In this document: one piece after another, positions 16,269-23,926 of the stretch
How the letters are laid out: each line of letters starts with the position of its first letter
How positions within the stretch are numbered: the first letter of the stretch is position 1
Assembly (NCBI GenBank): GCA_019112825.1
Contig: DXIP01000001.1
Location: 33,795-97,794 of the forward strand
DNA: 64,000 nt
From: Alistipes excrementigallinarum
GTDB lineage: Bacteria > Bacteroidota > Bacteroidia > Bacteroidales > Rikenellaceae
Direction: 5' to 3'
Made by a program: the position numbers and the translations under genes
The notes under the pieces: generated by a model
What the model was told of the DNA's origin: nothing
Seen by the model: only the letters and a program-made list of their open reading frames with translations
The model's database searches: none

Positions 16269-17837
16269 ATGAAGCGTTCCCCCCTTCTGCTTGCCGGCGG
16301 CATTGCCGCCGTGGCGGCTTCGACCGCCGGCTGCGGCTCCCGCCCCGAGGCGCCCCGCCGCCCGATGAACATCCTCTACATCATGACCGACGACCACACG
16401 TCGCAGATGATGAGCTGCTACGACGACCGTTACGCCTCGACGCCCAACCTCGACCGCATCGCCGACGAGGGCGTCCGCTTCACCAACAGCTTCGTGGCCA
16501 ACTCGCTGAGCGGCCCGAGCCGCGCCTGCATGCTCACGGGCAAGCACTCCCACGCCAACGGCTACACCGACAACACCTTCTGCGCCCCGTTCGACGGCTC
16601 GCAGCAGACCTTCCCCAAGCTGCTCCAGGGGGCCGGCTACGAGACGGCCGTCGTGGGCAAGTGGCATCTGGGAAGCCTCCCCACGGGCTTCGACTACTGG
16701 GAGGTGGTCCCCGGCCAGGGCGACTACTACAACCCGCTCTTCATCCGCCAGAGCGGCGACACGACCCTCTGCGAGGGCTATCTGACGAACATCATCACCG
16801 ACAAGAGCATCGAATGGCTCGAACACGGGCGCGATACGACGAAGCCCTTCTGCCTTCTGGTGCACCACAAGGCGCAGCACCGCAACTGGATGGCCGACAC
16901 CTGCCATCTGGCGCTCTATGAGGAGCGCGACTTCCCGCTGCCCGAGACCTTCTTCGACGACTACGAGGGGCGTCCGGCTGCCGCCGCGCAGGAGATGTCC
17001 ATCGCCTCGGACCACGACATGGATGTGGTCTACGACCTCAAGATGTGGCGCAAGGGGGTCCGCAGCCGGCTGAGCGCCGGTTACGAGCGGATGCTCGACC
17101 GCATGAACCCCGAGCAGCGGGCCGCCTGGGAGCGCTTCTACGGGCCGCTCATCGAGGAGTTCTACCGCCACGAGCCGCAGGGGCGCGAACGGGCGCAGTG
17201 GAAGTTCAACCGCTACATGCGCGACTACCTGAAGACGCTCCGCTCGCTCGACGACAACGTGGGGCGGCTGCTCGACTACCTCGAGGAGTCGGGTCTGGCC
17301 GACAACACGCTGGTGGTCTACACCTCGGACCAGGGCTTCTACATGGGCGAGCACGGCTGGTTCGACAAGCGCTTCATGTATGAGGAGTCGATGCGCACGC
17401 CGCTGGTGATGCGCCTGCCGGGCGGTGCGCGGGGCGACATCGATGCCCTGGTGCAGAATATCGACTACGCCCCCACCTTCCTCGAGCTGGCCGGGGTGCC
17501 GGTTCCCGACGACATCCAGGGGCGTTCACTGCTGCCGCTGCTGCGGGGCGAGCATCCCGCCGACTGGCGCCGTGCGCTCTACTACCACTTCTACGAATAT
17601 CCGGCCGAGCATATGGTCAAGCGCCACTACGGCGTGCGGACCGAGCGCTGGAAGCTCATCCACTTCTACAACGACATCGACTGGTGGGAGCTCTACGACC
17701 TGGAGGCCGATCCCCACGAGCTGCACAACCTCTACGGCGAGCCGGCTTATGCCGACACGGAGGCCCGGCTGCACGAGGAGCTGCGGCGCCTGCAGCAGCA
17801 GTACGGCGACCCGATTGAGGAGCAGCTGACGCGCTGA
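16269..17837 (+). CDS. serine-type sulfatase lipoprotein, probably GlcNAc-6-O-sulfatase-like (S1 family)
   Basis: The ATG at 16269 starts a lipoprotein signal with lipobox STAGC (Cys22). The 522-residue enzyme has the alkaline-phosphatase-fold metal site (IMTDDH near the N-terminus, YTSDQGFYMGEHGWF later). Its maturation motif is SGPSRACMLTGK: Ser, not Cys, is at the formylglycine position, so it needs an anaerobic sulfatase-maturating enzyme (anSME). The NSLSGPSRA...TGK.SH.NG.TDN context resembles the mucin-desulfating GlcNAc-6-sulfatase group (S1_11) of Bacteroides; subfamily and substrate are inferred. No anSME gene is in the window, so it must be encoded elsewhere. It is followed by a strong terminator. 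Confidence 0.88.
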   Translation: MKRSPLLLAGGIAAVAASTAGCGSRPEAPRRPMNILYIMTDDHTSQMMSCYDDRYASTPNLDRIADEGVRFTNSFVANSLSGPSRACMLTGKHSHANGYTDNTFCAPFDGSQQTFPKLLQGAGYETAVVGKWHLGSLPTGFDYWEVVPGQGDYYNPLFIRQSGDTTLCEGYLTNIITDKSIEWLEHGRDTTKPFCLLVHHKAQHRNWMADTCHLALYEERDFPLPETFFDDYEGRPAAAAQEMSIASDHDMDVVYDLKMWRKGVRSRLSAGYERMLDRMNPEQRAAWERFYGPLIEEFYRHEPQGRERAQWKFNRYMRDYLKTLRSLDDNVGRLLDYLEESGLADNTLVVYTSDQGFYMGEHGWFDKRFMYEESMRTPLVMRLPGGARGDIDALVQNIDYAPTFLELAGVPVPDDIQGRSLLPLLRGEHPADWRRALYYHFYEYPAEHMVKRHYGVRTERWKLIHFYNDIDWWELYDLEADPHELHNLYGEPAYADTEARLHEELRRLQQQYGDPIEEQLTR

Positions 17838-17866
17838 CGCGCGGGGCAGCCCCCGATAAAACGCCT

Positions 17867-17902
17867 GCGGGACGACGGACCCTCTCCGCCGTCCCGCTTT
17901 TT
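17867..17902 (+). terminator. sulfatase terminator
   Basis: A GCGGGACG-A-CGG stem pairs with CCG-C-CGTCCCGC around ACCCTCT and is followed by TTTTTAT, 30 bases after the stop. Confidence 0.85.
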
Positions 17903-18189
17903 ATGGGGCCGCCGAGCCTGCTTTTGTGGTTCGTCCGCCGCGCCCGGCTATTTTATTTTGTCGACCGGCCCCCGTCTGCCTGCCGGCCCGCCGCGCCTGT
18001 CCACCGCGCCTGCCCGCCGTCGGCCGGCCTCCGCCCGCCTGCCTGTCGTCCGGCCCCGTCCGTTTCTCCACCCTTCCCTCCTGTCCACCGCCGGCCCCCC
18101 CGCCGTCCTCCCGCCGTCTTTTCGGTCGGTTTCCCTCCTCCGTAGGTCGCCAAACGGACGCCGCAGAGCGCTTTTTCGCAACAAAATCG

Positions 18190-18197
18190 TACCTTTG
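18190..18197 (+). promoter_or_regulatory. -7 element of the LTA-synthase-like gene
   Basis: TACCTTTG, an exact -7 match, 78 bases before the ATG; no clear TTG at -33. The 290 bases between the sulfatase terminator and this box are pyrimidine-rich, low-complexity spacer with no gene that I can see. Confidence 0.6.
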
Positions 18198-18275
18198 CAC
18201 CGGGCCCTGCCGCCGGGCCGGTTGCACTCTGCGCACCGGTGCCGCCCCCGAGGCGCCCCTCCAATACCGAAGACC

Positions 18276-20243
18276 ATGCAAAAGAGACTCCTGTTCCCCC
18301 TTGCCACCTTCTGCGCCACCACCCTGGTGATGGCGCTCCAGAAACCCGTATTCCTCCTCTACTACGCCTCCGAGGCGGCCCGTTACGGCTTCGGCGACTG
18401 GTGCCGGGTCGTCTGGCACGGCCTCTCGCTCGACATGACCGTGGCGGGCTACGTCACCGCCCTGCCGCTGCTGCTCACGCTCCTCTCGCTCTGGGTCACC
18501 CTCTCCGACCGCACGTGGCGGCGCATCTTCGGCCTCTACTTCTGGGTGGTGGCGCTGGTTGCGGGGGCGGTCTTCGCCGTCGACCTGGCCCTCTACGAAC
18601 ACTGGGGCTTCCGCCTCGACGGCACGGCGCTGATGTACCTCGACGCCCCGAAGGAGGTGCTGGCCAACGTCGACTGGTGGATGGGCATCCGCCAGACGCT
18701 CTTCTTCGCCGCCTGCACGGCGCTGCTCGTCTGGCTCTACCGCCTGCTGGTGCGGCGGCTCTTCCTCCCGGCGGGACGCATCCCGCTGCGCGGGGTGTGG
18801 AGCCTCGTGCTGCTTCTGCTCGGCGGCTTCGACTTCCTGGCCATCCGCGGAGGGGTCGGCGCCTCGGTGGCCAACGTCTCGAAGGTGGCCTTCAGCCCCG
18901 AGATGTTCCTCAACCAGGCGGCCGTCAACCCGCTCTTCTCCTTCCTCTCGACGCTGGGCGACGACGGCTCCTATGCCGATGCCTACCCCTTCTTCCCCGA
19001 GGAGGAGCGCGCCGCCCGCTTCGAGGAGCTGCGCGGCAACCGCCGTGCGGAGGGTGCTCCCGCCGCTGCGGGCTATGCGTCGGCTTCCGCTCCGGCCTCT
19101 GCGGAGGATGCCGCCCCGACCGGCGCCCCGACCGGCGCTCCGACCGCCGCTCCGGCCGCTTCCTCCGGCTCCGTCCCGGCCGCTCCGGCCGATGCGGTGC
19201 TCCGCACGCAGCGCCCCAACGTGGTGGTCGTGCTGCTCGAAAGCTTCGGCCGTACGGTGATGGATGCCACGTGCGAAGGCGAGCCCGTTATGCCCAACAT
19301 GCAGCGGCTCAAGAGCGAGGGGGTCTGGTTCGAGAACTTCTTCGCCAACTCGTTCCGCACCGACCGCGGCGAGGTGGCCGTCCTGAGCGGCTTCCCGGCC
19401 CAGACGCTCCTCTCGGTGATGAAGCTCCCGGCCAAGGCCGCGACGCTCCCCTCCATCGCCCGCTCGCTGGGGGAGGAGGGCTACGCCACGAGCTTCACCT
19501 ACGGCGGCGACCTGAACTTCACCAACCAGGCCTCGTACCTCTACGCCACGGGGTGGCAGGAGCTCGTATGGCAGCGTGACCTGCACTTCGACGCCCCCGC
19601 CTCGCACTGGGGCTACGACGATGCGGTGATGTGCGACTACTTCGCGCGGCGGGTCATCGAACTCGATGCCGGGGGGCACCCCTTCCTTGCCGGACTGCTC
19701 ACGCTGAGCAGCCACATCCCCTTCGATGTCCCCTATGCGCGCTTCGACGACAAGGTGCTCAACGCCATGGCCTTCTCCGACGAGTGCGTCGGACGGATGG
19801 TCGAGCGGCTGAAGGCCTCGCCCGCCTGGGAGAACCTGCTGCTGGTGCTGGTGGCCGACCACGGCTACCCCTATCCCGAAGGCATCGCCTACAACATCCC
19901 GCTGCGCCACCGCATCCCGATGCTCTGGCTGGGGGGCGCCGTGGCACGGCCGCGCACGGTCGAGGACTATGGCTCGCAGATGGACTTCGCGGCGACGCTG
20001 CTGGGGAGCATGGGGCTGAGCCACGGGGCGTTCGACTACAGCAAGGACCTCTTCGACACGGTCAACCAGCCGCGGCGCTTCGCCTACTACACCTTCAACG
20101 AGGGCTTCGGCGTGGTCGACGCCTCGGGCGAAGCGGTGTGGGACTGCGCCGCCGACCGCGCCGTCTCGGTCACCTCGCCCGAGCTGCTCGACGTGGGGCG
20201 CACGCTGCTGCAGACGACCTATGTCGACATCGACCGCCGTTGA
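18276..20243 (+). CDS. LTA synthase family membrane sulfatase-like phosphotransferase
   Basis: The ATG at 18276 follows the promoter; the open frame before it is spacer. The 655-residue protein has five N-terminal membrane helices (within about 5-205) and a large extracytoplasmic alkaline-phosphatase-fold domain (about 310-640). Metal-site motifs are VVVLLESFGR, SFRTDRGE with the likely nucleophile Thr362, and VADHGYP. Gram-positive relatives polymerise glycerol phosphate. In Gram-negatives this family transfers phosphoglycerol or phosphoethanolamine to glycans or lipids, so the acceptor here is unknown. Residues about 256-309 are a linker of almost only Ala, Pro, Ser, Thr and Gly, including GAPTGAPTAAPAAS, not expected in the family. 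Confidence 0.85.
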   Translation: MQKRLLFPLATFCATTLVMALQKPVFLLYYASEAARYGFGDWCRVVWHGLSLDMTVAGYVTALPLLLTLLSLWVTLSDRTWRRIFGLYFWVVALVAGAVFAVDLALYEHWGFRLDGTALMYLDAPKEVLANVDWWMGIRQTLFFAACTALLVWLYRLLVRRLFLPAGRIPLRGVWSLVLLLLGGFDFLAIRGGVGASVANVSKVAFSPEMFLNQAAVNPLFSFLSTLGDDGSYADAYPFFPEEERAARFEELRGNRRAEGAPAAAGYASASAPASAEDAAPTGAPTGAPTAAPAASSGSVPAAPADAVLRTQRPNVVVVLLESFGRTVMDATCEGEPVMPNMQRLKSEGVWFENFFANSFRTDRGEVAVLSGFPAQTLLSVMKLPAKAATLPSIARSLGEEGYATSFTYGGDLNFTNQASYLYATGWQELVWQRDLHFDAPASHWGYDDAVMCDYFARRVIELDAGGHPFLAGLLTLSSHIPFDVPYARFDDKVLNAMAFSDECVGRMVERLKASPAWENLLLVLVADHGYPYPEGIAYNIPLRHRIPMLWLGGAVARPRTVEDYGSQMDFAATLLGSMGLSHGAFDYSKDLFDTVNQPRRFAYYTFNEGFGVVDASGEAVWDCAADRAVSVTSPELLDVGRTLLQTTYVDIDRR

Positions 20244-20294
20244 GGCCGGCGGCCCGGTGGGGTGAGGCGGCCCGAAAATACCTGAAAATGGGGA

Positions 20295-20325
20295 TTGCAC
20301 ATTCCCGCCGCAACGGCTATCTTTG
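20295..20325 (+). promoter_or_regulatory. promoter of the hemerythrin-LuxR-CDF operon (TTG-N20-TATCTTTG)
   Basis: TTG at 20295-20297, 20-base spacer, TATCTTTG at 20318-20325: a near-perfect Bacteroidota promoter. It implies a long (~190 base) untranslated leader before the first ATG. Confidence 0.82.
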
Positions 20326-20360
20326 AACGGTTCAAACAGGCCGCCCCGCCCGACGCGCAA

Positions 20361-20459
20361 GGCTGCGGAAGAGCCCGCCCGGCGCTTCGGCCCGGCTGCG
20401 GAAGGCTCCCGGTTCCGAGTGCGCTCCGGCGACGGCATCCCGGTTCCCGGCTGCGGAAG
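20361..20459 (+). repeat. three copies of GGCTGCGGAAG in the 5' leader
   Basis: GGCTGCGGAAG occurs at 20361-20371, 20394-20404 and 20449-20459. Each is followed by a GC-rich stretch containing GCC or CTCC and then CCCGG, so local hairpins can form. All three copies are inside the predicted leader of the hemerythrin operon. Confidence 0.65.
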
Positions 20460-20520
20460 AGCCTACCCGGCAAAACACTCAGGGCCTCCGGCTCCGAGGC
20501 GGCTGCAAAACGATGAAACC

Positions 20521-21213
20521 ATGTACAGAATAGGAAAATACGACGTCGACGACCGCATGTGCGACCTGGTGTGCGACAACTACCCCGTGCTGCTGGTCAT
20601 GAGCCGCTTCGGCATCTCCCTCGGATTCGGCGACGCTACCATCGGCGAGGTGTGCCGCGCGGCGGGGGTCGATGCGGCCACCTTCCTGGCCGTGGTCAAC
20701 ATGCTGACGGCCGGCGAGGCGATGCCCGCCGACGACCCCTCGGGCCTCTCGGTCGAGGCGCTGCTGGGCTACCTTCACAATTCGCACGGATACTTCCTCG
20801 ACTTCCGTCTGCCGGCCATCCGCCGCAAGCTCATCGAGGCCATCGACTGCAGCAGCGACGTGGCGCTGGTCGTCATCCGCTTCTTCGACGCCTACGTGGC
20901 CGAGGTGCAGAAGCACATGGCCTACGAGGAGGGGCGCGTCTTCCCCTACGTGCGGGCGCTGCTCGCCGGCACCCGTCCGGATGACTACTCCATCGACGTC
21001 TTCAGCCGCCACCACGACCAGGTGGAGTCAAAGCTCTCGGAGCTCAAGCGGATTCTGATTCGCTACTACCCGGCGCAGGGGACCAACGAGCTCAACAGCG
21101 TCCTCTTCGACCTCTTCACCTGCGAGCAGGACCTCGCCTCGCACAACGCCGTCGAGGACAGGCTCCTCACCCCGGCCATCCGCCGCCTCGAGCAGAAAGG
21201 GGGTCCGCAATGA
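20521..21213 (+). CDS. hemerythrin-domain protein (RIC/YtfE-like di-iron protein)
   Basis: The 230-residue protein combines an N-terminal ScdA/DUF542-like segment (about 1-65, including GEVCRAAGVDAATF) with a C-terminal hemerythrin helical bundle. Di-iron ligands are visible as HNSHGYF, HMAYEE, RHHDQ and HNAVED. RIC/YtfE relatives repair iron-sulphur clusters after nitric oxide or oxidative damage, or sense oxygen. The gene follows a strong promoter and overlaps the LuxR-type regulator by four bases (ATGA), so the two are made together; a sensor-regulator relation is the natural inference. The ATG 20521 start is preceded by a 190-base leader. Confidence 0.85.
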   Translation: MYRIGKYDVDDRMCDLVCDNYPVLLVMSRFGISLGFGDATIGEVCRAAGVDAATFLAVVNMLTAGEAMPADDPSGLSVEALLGYLHNSHGYFLDFRLPAIRRKLIEAIDCSSDVALVVIRFFDAYVAEVQKHMAYEEGRVFPYVRALLAGTRPDDYSIDVFSRHHDQVESKLSELKRILIRYYPAQGTNELNSVLFDLFTCEQDLASHNAVEDRLLTPAIRRLEQKGGPQ

Positions 21214-21818
21214 GCAAGGCGCTGAAATTTGCCGTCGCCGAGCCCTCGGCCATCATCCGCTGCGGGCTGCTGGCGCTGCTGCGCGAGATGCCGGGCGTCA
21301 ACCTCGACATCCTTGAAATCGGCGACATGTCGCGTCTTGCGATGCTCCTCACGCGCCACCGCCCCGACGTGCTGGTGGTCAACCCCGCCTCGCTGGGGCT
21401 CATCACCCCGCAGCAGTTGCGCGACGAGTCGGGCTGCGAACGGATGCGCTGCGTGGCGCTGCAGCTGGCCGTCACCGGCTCGTCGGTGCTGCAGGCCTAC
21501 GACGAGACTCTCTCGCTCTACGACTCGGAGGAGCAGCTGCGCGCCAAAATCCTGCGACTCGAGGGGTCGCGCGGCACCGAGCCGCGGCAGGAGCCCCTCT
21601 CGGCCCGCGAGCGCGAGATAGTCGTCTGCATCGTCAAGGGGATGACCAACAAGCAGATTGCCGACCACCTCTGCATCTCGACCCATACGGTCATCACCCA
21701 CCGGCGCAACATCGTCGCCAAGCTGCAGATTCACTCGCCGGCCGGGCTGACCATCTACGCCATCGTCAACAAGCTGGTCGAGCTCTCCGACGTGAAGGAG
21801 AGCATCGGCGAGCTCTGA
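21210..21818 (+). CDS. NarL/LuxR-type regulator with degenerate receiver domain
   Basis: The 202-residue protein has a receiver-like N-terminal half (about 5-120) and a LuxR-type helix-turn-helix at about 130-190 (LSAREREIVVCIVKGMTNKQ, then TVITHRRNI). At the end of the third strand, where a phospho-accepting Asp should be, it reads VLVVNP, so Asn replaces Asp; the acidic pair near the N-terminus is also missing. It is therefore probably not phosphorylated and may instead respond to the hemerythrin protein encoded by the overlapping upstream gene. Possible targets include its own operon and the CDF exporter 30 bases downstream. Confidence 0.85.
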   Translation: MSKALKFAVAEPSAIIRCGLLALLREMPGVNLDILEIGDMSRLAMLLTRHRPDVLVVNPASLGLITPQQLRDESGCERMRCVALQLAVTGSSVLQAYDETLSLYDSEEQLRAKILRLEGSRGTEPRQEPLSAREREIVVCIVKGMTNKQIADHLCISTHTVITHRRNIVAKLQIHSPAGLTIYAIVNKLVELSDVKESIGEL

Positions 21819-21847
21819 AGGGTACGAAAAGACAAACATCAAACAAT

Positions 21848-22765
21848 ATGGCACAGGAACCTCATCATCACCATCATCATCCGCTCCCGGCCGACGTCTC
21901 GTCTCTCAACCGGGCCTTCGTGCTGGGCATTGCGCTCAACCTGCTCTTCGTCATCGTCGAGTTCGTCGTCGGCCTCTGCTACGGCTCGATGGGTCTGCTC
22001 TCCGATGCGGGCCACAACCTGAGCGACGTGGCCGGCCTGCTGCTGGCGATGCTCGCCTTCCGGCTGTCGCAGAGCCCCGCCACGTCGCGCTACACCTACG
22101 GCTACAAGAAGAGCACGGTGCTCATCTCGTTGCTCAACTCGCTCATCCTGCTCATCGCCGTCGGGGTGATTGTGGCCGAGAGCATCGGCCGCATGCTCCA
22201 TCCCGAGGCGGTCACGGGGGATGCCATCGCCTGGACGGCCGGCGTCGGGGTCCTGGTCAACGGCTTCACGGCGTGGCTCTTCATGCGCGACAAGGGGCGC
22301 GACCTCAACGTCCGCGGCGCCTTCCTCCACATGGCGGCCGACGCCCTCGTCTCGGTAGGGGTGCTGCTCTCGGGCGTCATCATCTCATGGACGGGGTGGA
22401 GGCTCATCGACCCGATTGTGGGTCTTGCCGTGGCAGCGGTCATCGTCGGCTCCGTCTGGTCGCTGCTGCGCGACAGCCTGCGCCTCTCGCTCGACGGCGT
22501 GCCCGAGGGCATCCGCCTCGAGGAGGTCGAGCGCACCATCGCCTCGGTCGAGGGGGTGCGGGGCGTGCACCACATCCACATCTGGGCCATCAGCACCACG
22601 GAGAATGCCCTTACGGCCCACGTCGTGCTGGAGCCCGAAGCCGAGGCCCGCATGGAGCAGGTCAAGCATCAGGTCAAGGAGCGGCTGCACGAGGCGGGCA
22701 TCGGCCACGCCACGCTCGAATTCGAGACGGCGGGCGAGCACTGCTGCGAACCGCATGACCTCTGA
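21848..22765 (+). CDS. cation diffusion facilitator (CzcD/ZitB-like) metal exporter
   Basis: The 305-residue protein has six membrane helices and a C-terminal cytoplasmic ferredoxin-like domain. Metal-site motifs DAGHNLSD (helix 2) and HMAADA (helix 5) are the HxxxD pairs typical of Zn(II)-transporting CDF proteins. The N-terminus has a natural run of six His (residues 6-11) and the C-terminus ends in HCCEPHDL, both plausible metal-sensing tails. It exports zinc or a similar divalent metal from the cytoplasm by proton antiport. It lies 29 bases after the LuxR gene and probably shares its promoter. Confidence 0.9.
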   Translation: MAQEPHHHHHHPLPADVSSLNRAFVLGIALNLLFVIVEFVVGLCYGSMGLLSDAGHNLSDVAGLLLAMLAFRLSQSPATSRYTYGYKKSTVLISLLNSLILLIAVGVIVAESIGRMLHPEAVTGDAIAWTAGVGVLVNGFTAWLFMRDKGRDLNVRGAFLHMAADALVSVGVLLSGVIISWTGWRLIDPIVGLAVAAVIVGSVWSLLRDSLRLSLDGVPEGIRLEEVERTIASVEGVRGVHHIHIWAISTTENALTAHVVLEPEAEARMEQVKHQVKERLHEAGIGHATLEFETAGEHCCEPHDL

Positions 22766-22818
22766 GCCGCCGGGGAAACGCTGCTGCGAACCGCATGACC
22801 TCTGAGCCGCCGGGAAAC
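22741..22818 (+). repeat. 40-bp tandem duplication of the CDF stop-codon region
   Basis: The 40 bases starting CTGCTGCGAACCGCATGACC (22741) are repeated immediately at 22781 with one deletion. The unit includes the last codons and the TGA of the CDF gene, so the second copy is non-coding. A weaker relative with GACCTCTGA lies near 22945-22968. Confidence 0.9.
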
Positions 22819-22983
22819 TTCTGAACGGTTGAACGGTCCTTCTCGGCCCCCTTGGCGGCCGGCGCTACCCGGGGCCGCCGGGTGACCTTCGACTCGTCTC
22901 TGCCGCGCGATTTTGGGACCGCCGAGCACCATCTTTCAGCCGCCGCGCACGACCTCTGAACCTCCGCGGCCGTGCAAGCATGC

Positions 22984-23028
22984 AAAAAGCGCCCCGCATC
23001 CTCCGATTCAAGGATGCGGGGCGCTTTG
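22984..23028 (+). terminator. strong terminator after the CDF operon
   Basis: AAAGCGCCCCGCATCCT pairs perfectly with its complement around an 8-base loop, followed by TTTGTTTGT; the left flank is A-rich, so it may work in both directions. The 276 bases from here to yidD hold no gene that I recognise. Confidence 0.85.
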
Positions 23029-23304
23029 TTTGTCTGTTTGTCCGGGGCTTTGGCGGCGCCTCTTTCGGCGCCTCTCGGGGTTTTCGGGCCTCCGGGGCCT
23101 CTCCGGACCTTTTTCTCCTTTTTATCCCGCCGGCCGTTGTGCCGCTTTGCTCTGCCCGGTCGTCATTCGGGCCTCGTCCGGCCGTTGTGTCGTTGCCTTG
23201 TCCGGCCATCGTTCGGTCGTCATTCGGGTCTTCTCAGGGCCTCTTCCTTCCTCTTTCCAGCCCCTTCCTTTTCCGGTCCCTCCTCGGTCGGCAGGCCGCG
23301 CCGC

Positions 23305-23571
23305 TCAGGGGACGGGGTCGTAGCCGCTGCCGCCCCACGGGTGGCACCGTGCAAGGCGCCGCAGCGTCAGCCAGCTCCCCTTCAGCGGGCCGTACTTGCG
23401 CAGCGCCTCGACGGCATACTGCGAGCAGGTGGGCGTAAAGCGGCACGAGGGGGGCGTGAAGGGGGAGATGCAGTAGCGGTAGAACTGCACCAGCACCAGC
23501 AGCGGAAAGGCGGCGACGCGCTTAAAGCCGCTCCGCAACGTTTTCCAGAATCCGGCGGACGGCATGGGCAA
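23305..23571 (-). CDS. yidD: membrane protein insertion efficiency factor YidD
   Basis: The 88-residue protein carries the YidD signature: YRYCISPFTPPSCRFTPTCS, then a GSWLTLRRLARCHPWGGSGYDPVP ending. It is a small membrane-associated protein that assists YidC-dependent insertion. The ATG at 23571 gives a 50-base overlap with rnpA; an in-frame TTG inside that overlap would give a shorter protein nearer the family start, so the start is uncertain. rnpA-yidD is a conserved pair. Confidence 0.92.
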   Translation of the reverse strand: MPMPSAGFWKTLRSGFKRVAAFPLLVLVQFYRYCISPFTPPSCRFTPTCSQYAVEALRKYGPLKGSWLTLRRLARCHPWGGSGYDPVP

Positions 23572-23899
23572 TGGTCTTGTAGGGGAGCACCTCCTTCGAG
23601 GAGTAAATCAGCGCCAAATCGACGTTCGACTGCCCGCAGTGGTTCGTGAGCAGCTGCTTCTGCAGGCGGTAGGCCTCCTTCGTGCGGCGGCGCAGCAGGT
23701 TGCGGCGGTTGGCCCGCTTGTGGAACTTCTTGGGGACCGAGAAGAGCACCTCGACCGAGGCCTCGACGTCGGGTTCGGCGTAGCAGACGTAGCGGAACGG
23801 AAAGACGAAGCCCCCCTCGCCGTGCTGAAACAGCCGCCGCACGGCTCCGAGCGAACGGAGCCGCTCCGACGGTCGAAGGGCGTGGGGATGCTGCATCAT
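23522..23899 (-). CDS. rnpA: ribonuclease P protein component
   Basis: The 125-residue basic protein has the RnpA core with RANRRNLLRRRTKEAYRL, the conserved RNR-type RNA-binding motif, and a C-terminal helix. It binds the RNase P RNA and helps remove tRNA 5' leaders. It overlaps yidD at its 3' end and follows hemD by 27 bases; rpmH, its usual neighbour in other phyla, is absent here. Confidence 0.93.
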   Translation of the reverse strand: MMQHPHALRPSERLRSLGAVRRLFQHGEGGFVFPFRYVCYAEPDVEASVEVLFSVPKKFHKRANRRNLLRRRTKEAYRLQKQLLTNHCGQSNVDLALIYSSKEVLPYKTIAHAVRRILENVAERL

Positions 23900-23926
23900 G
23901 GTCGTGCCTCCTGTTTGTGCGCGGTG

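Noticed and set aside
17901..20438. An 845-residue minus-strand open frame
   Set aside because: Complement of the LTA-synthase-like gene plus spacer; Gly/Arg/Glu-rich shadow translation.
21848..21880. A His6 tag from a cloning vector in front of the CDF gene
   Set aside because: The six His codons are mixed CAT/CAC in a native operon context, with no vector sequence nearby; His-rich tails are normal in CDF proteins.
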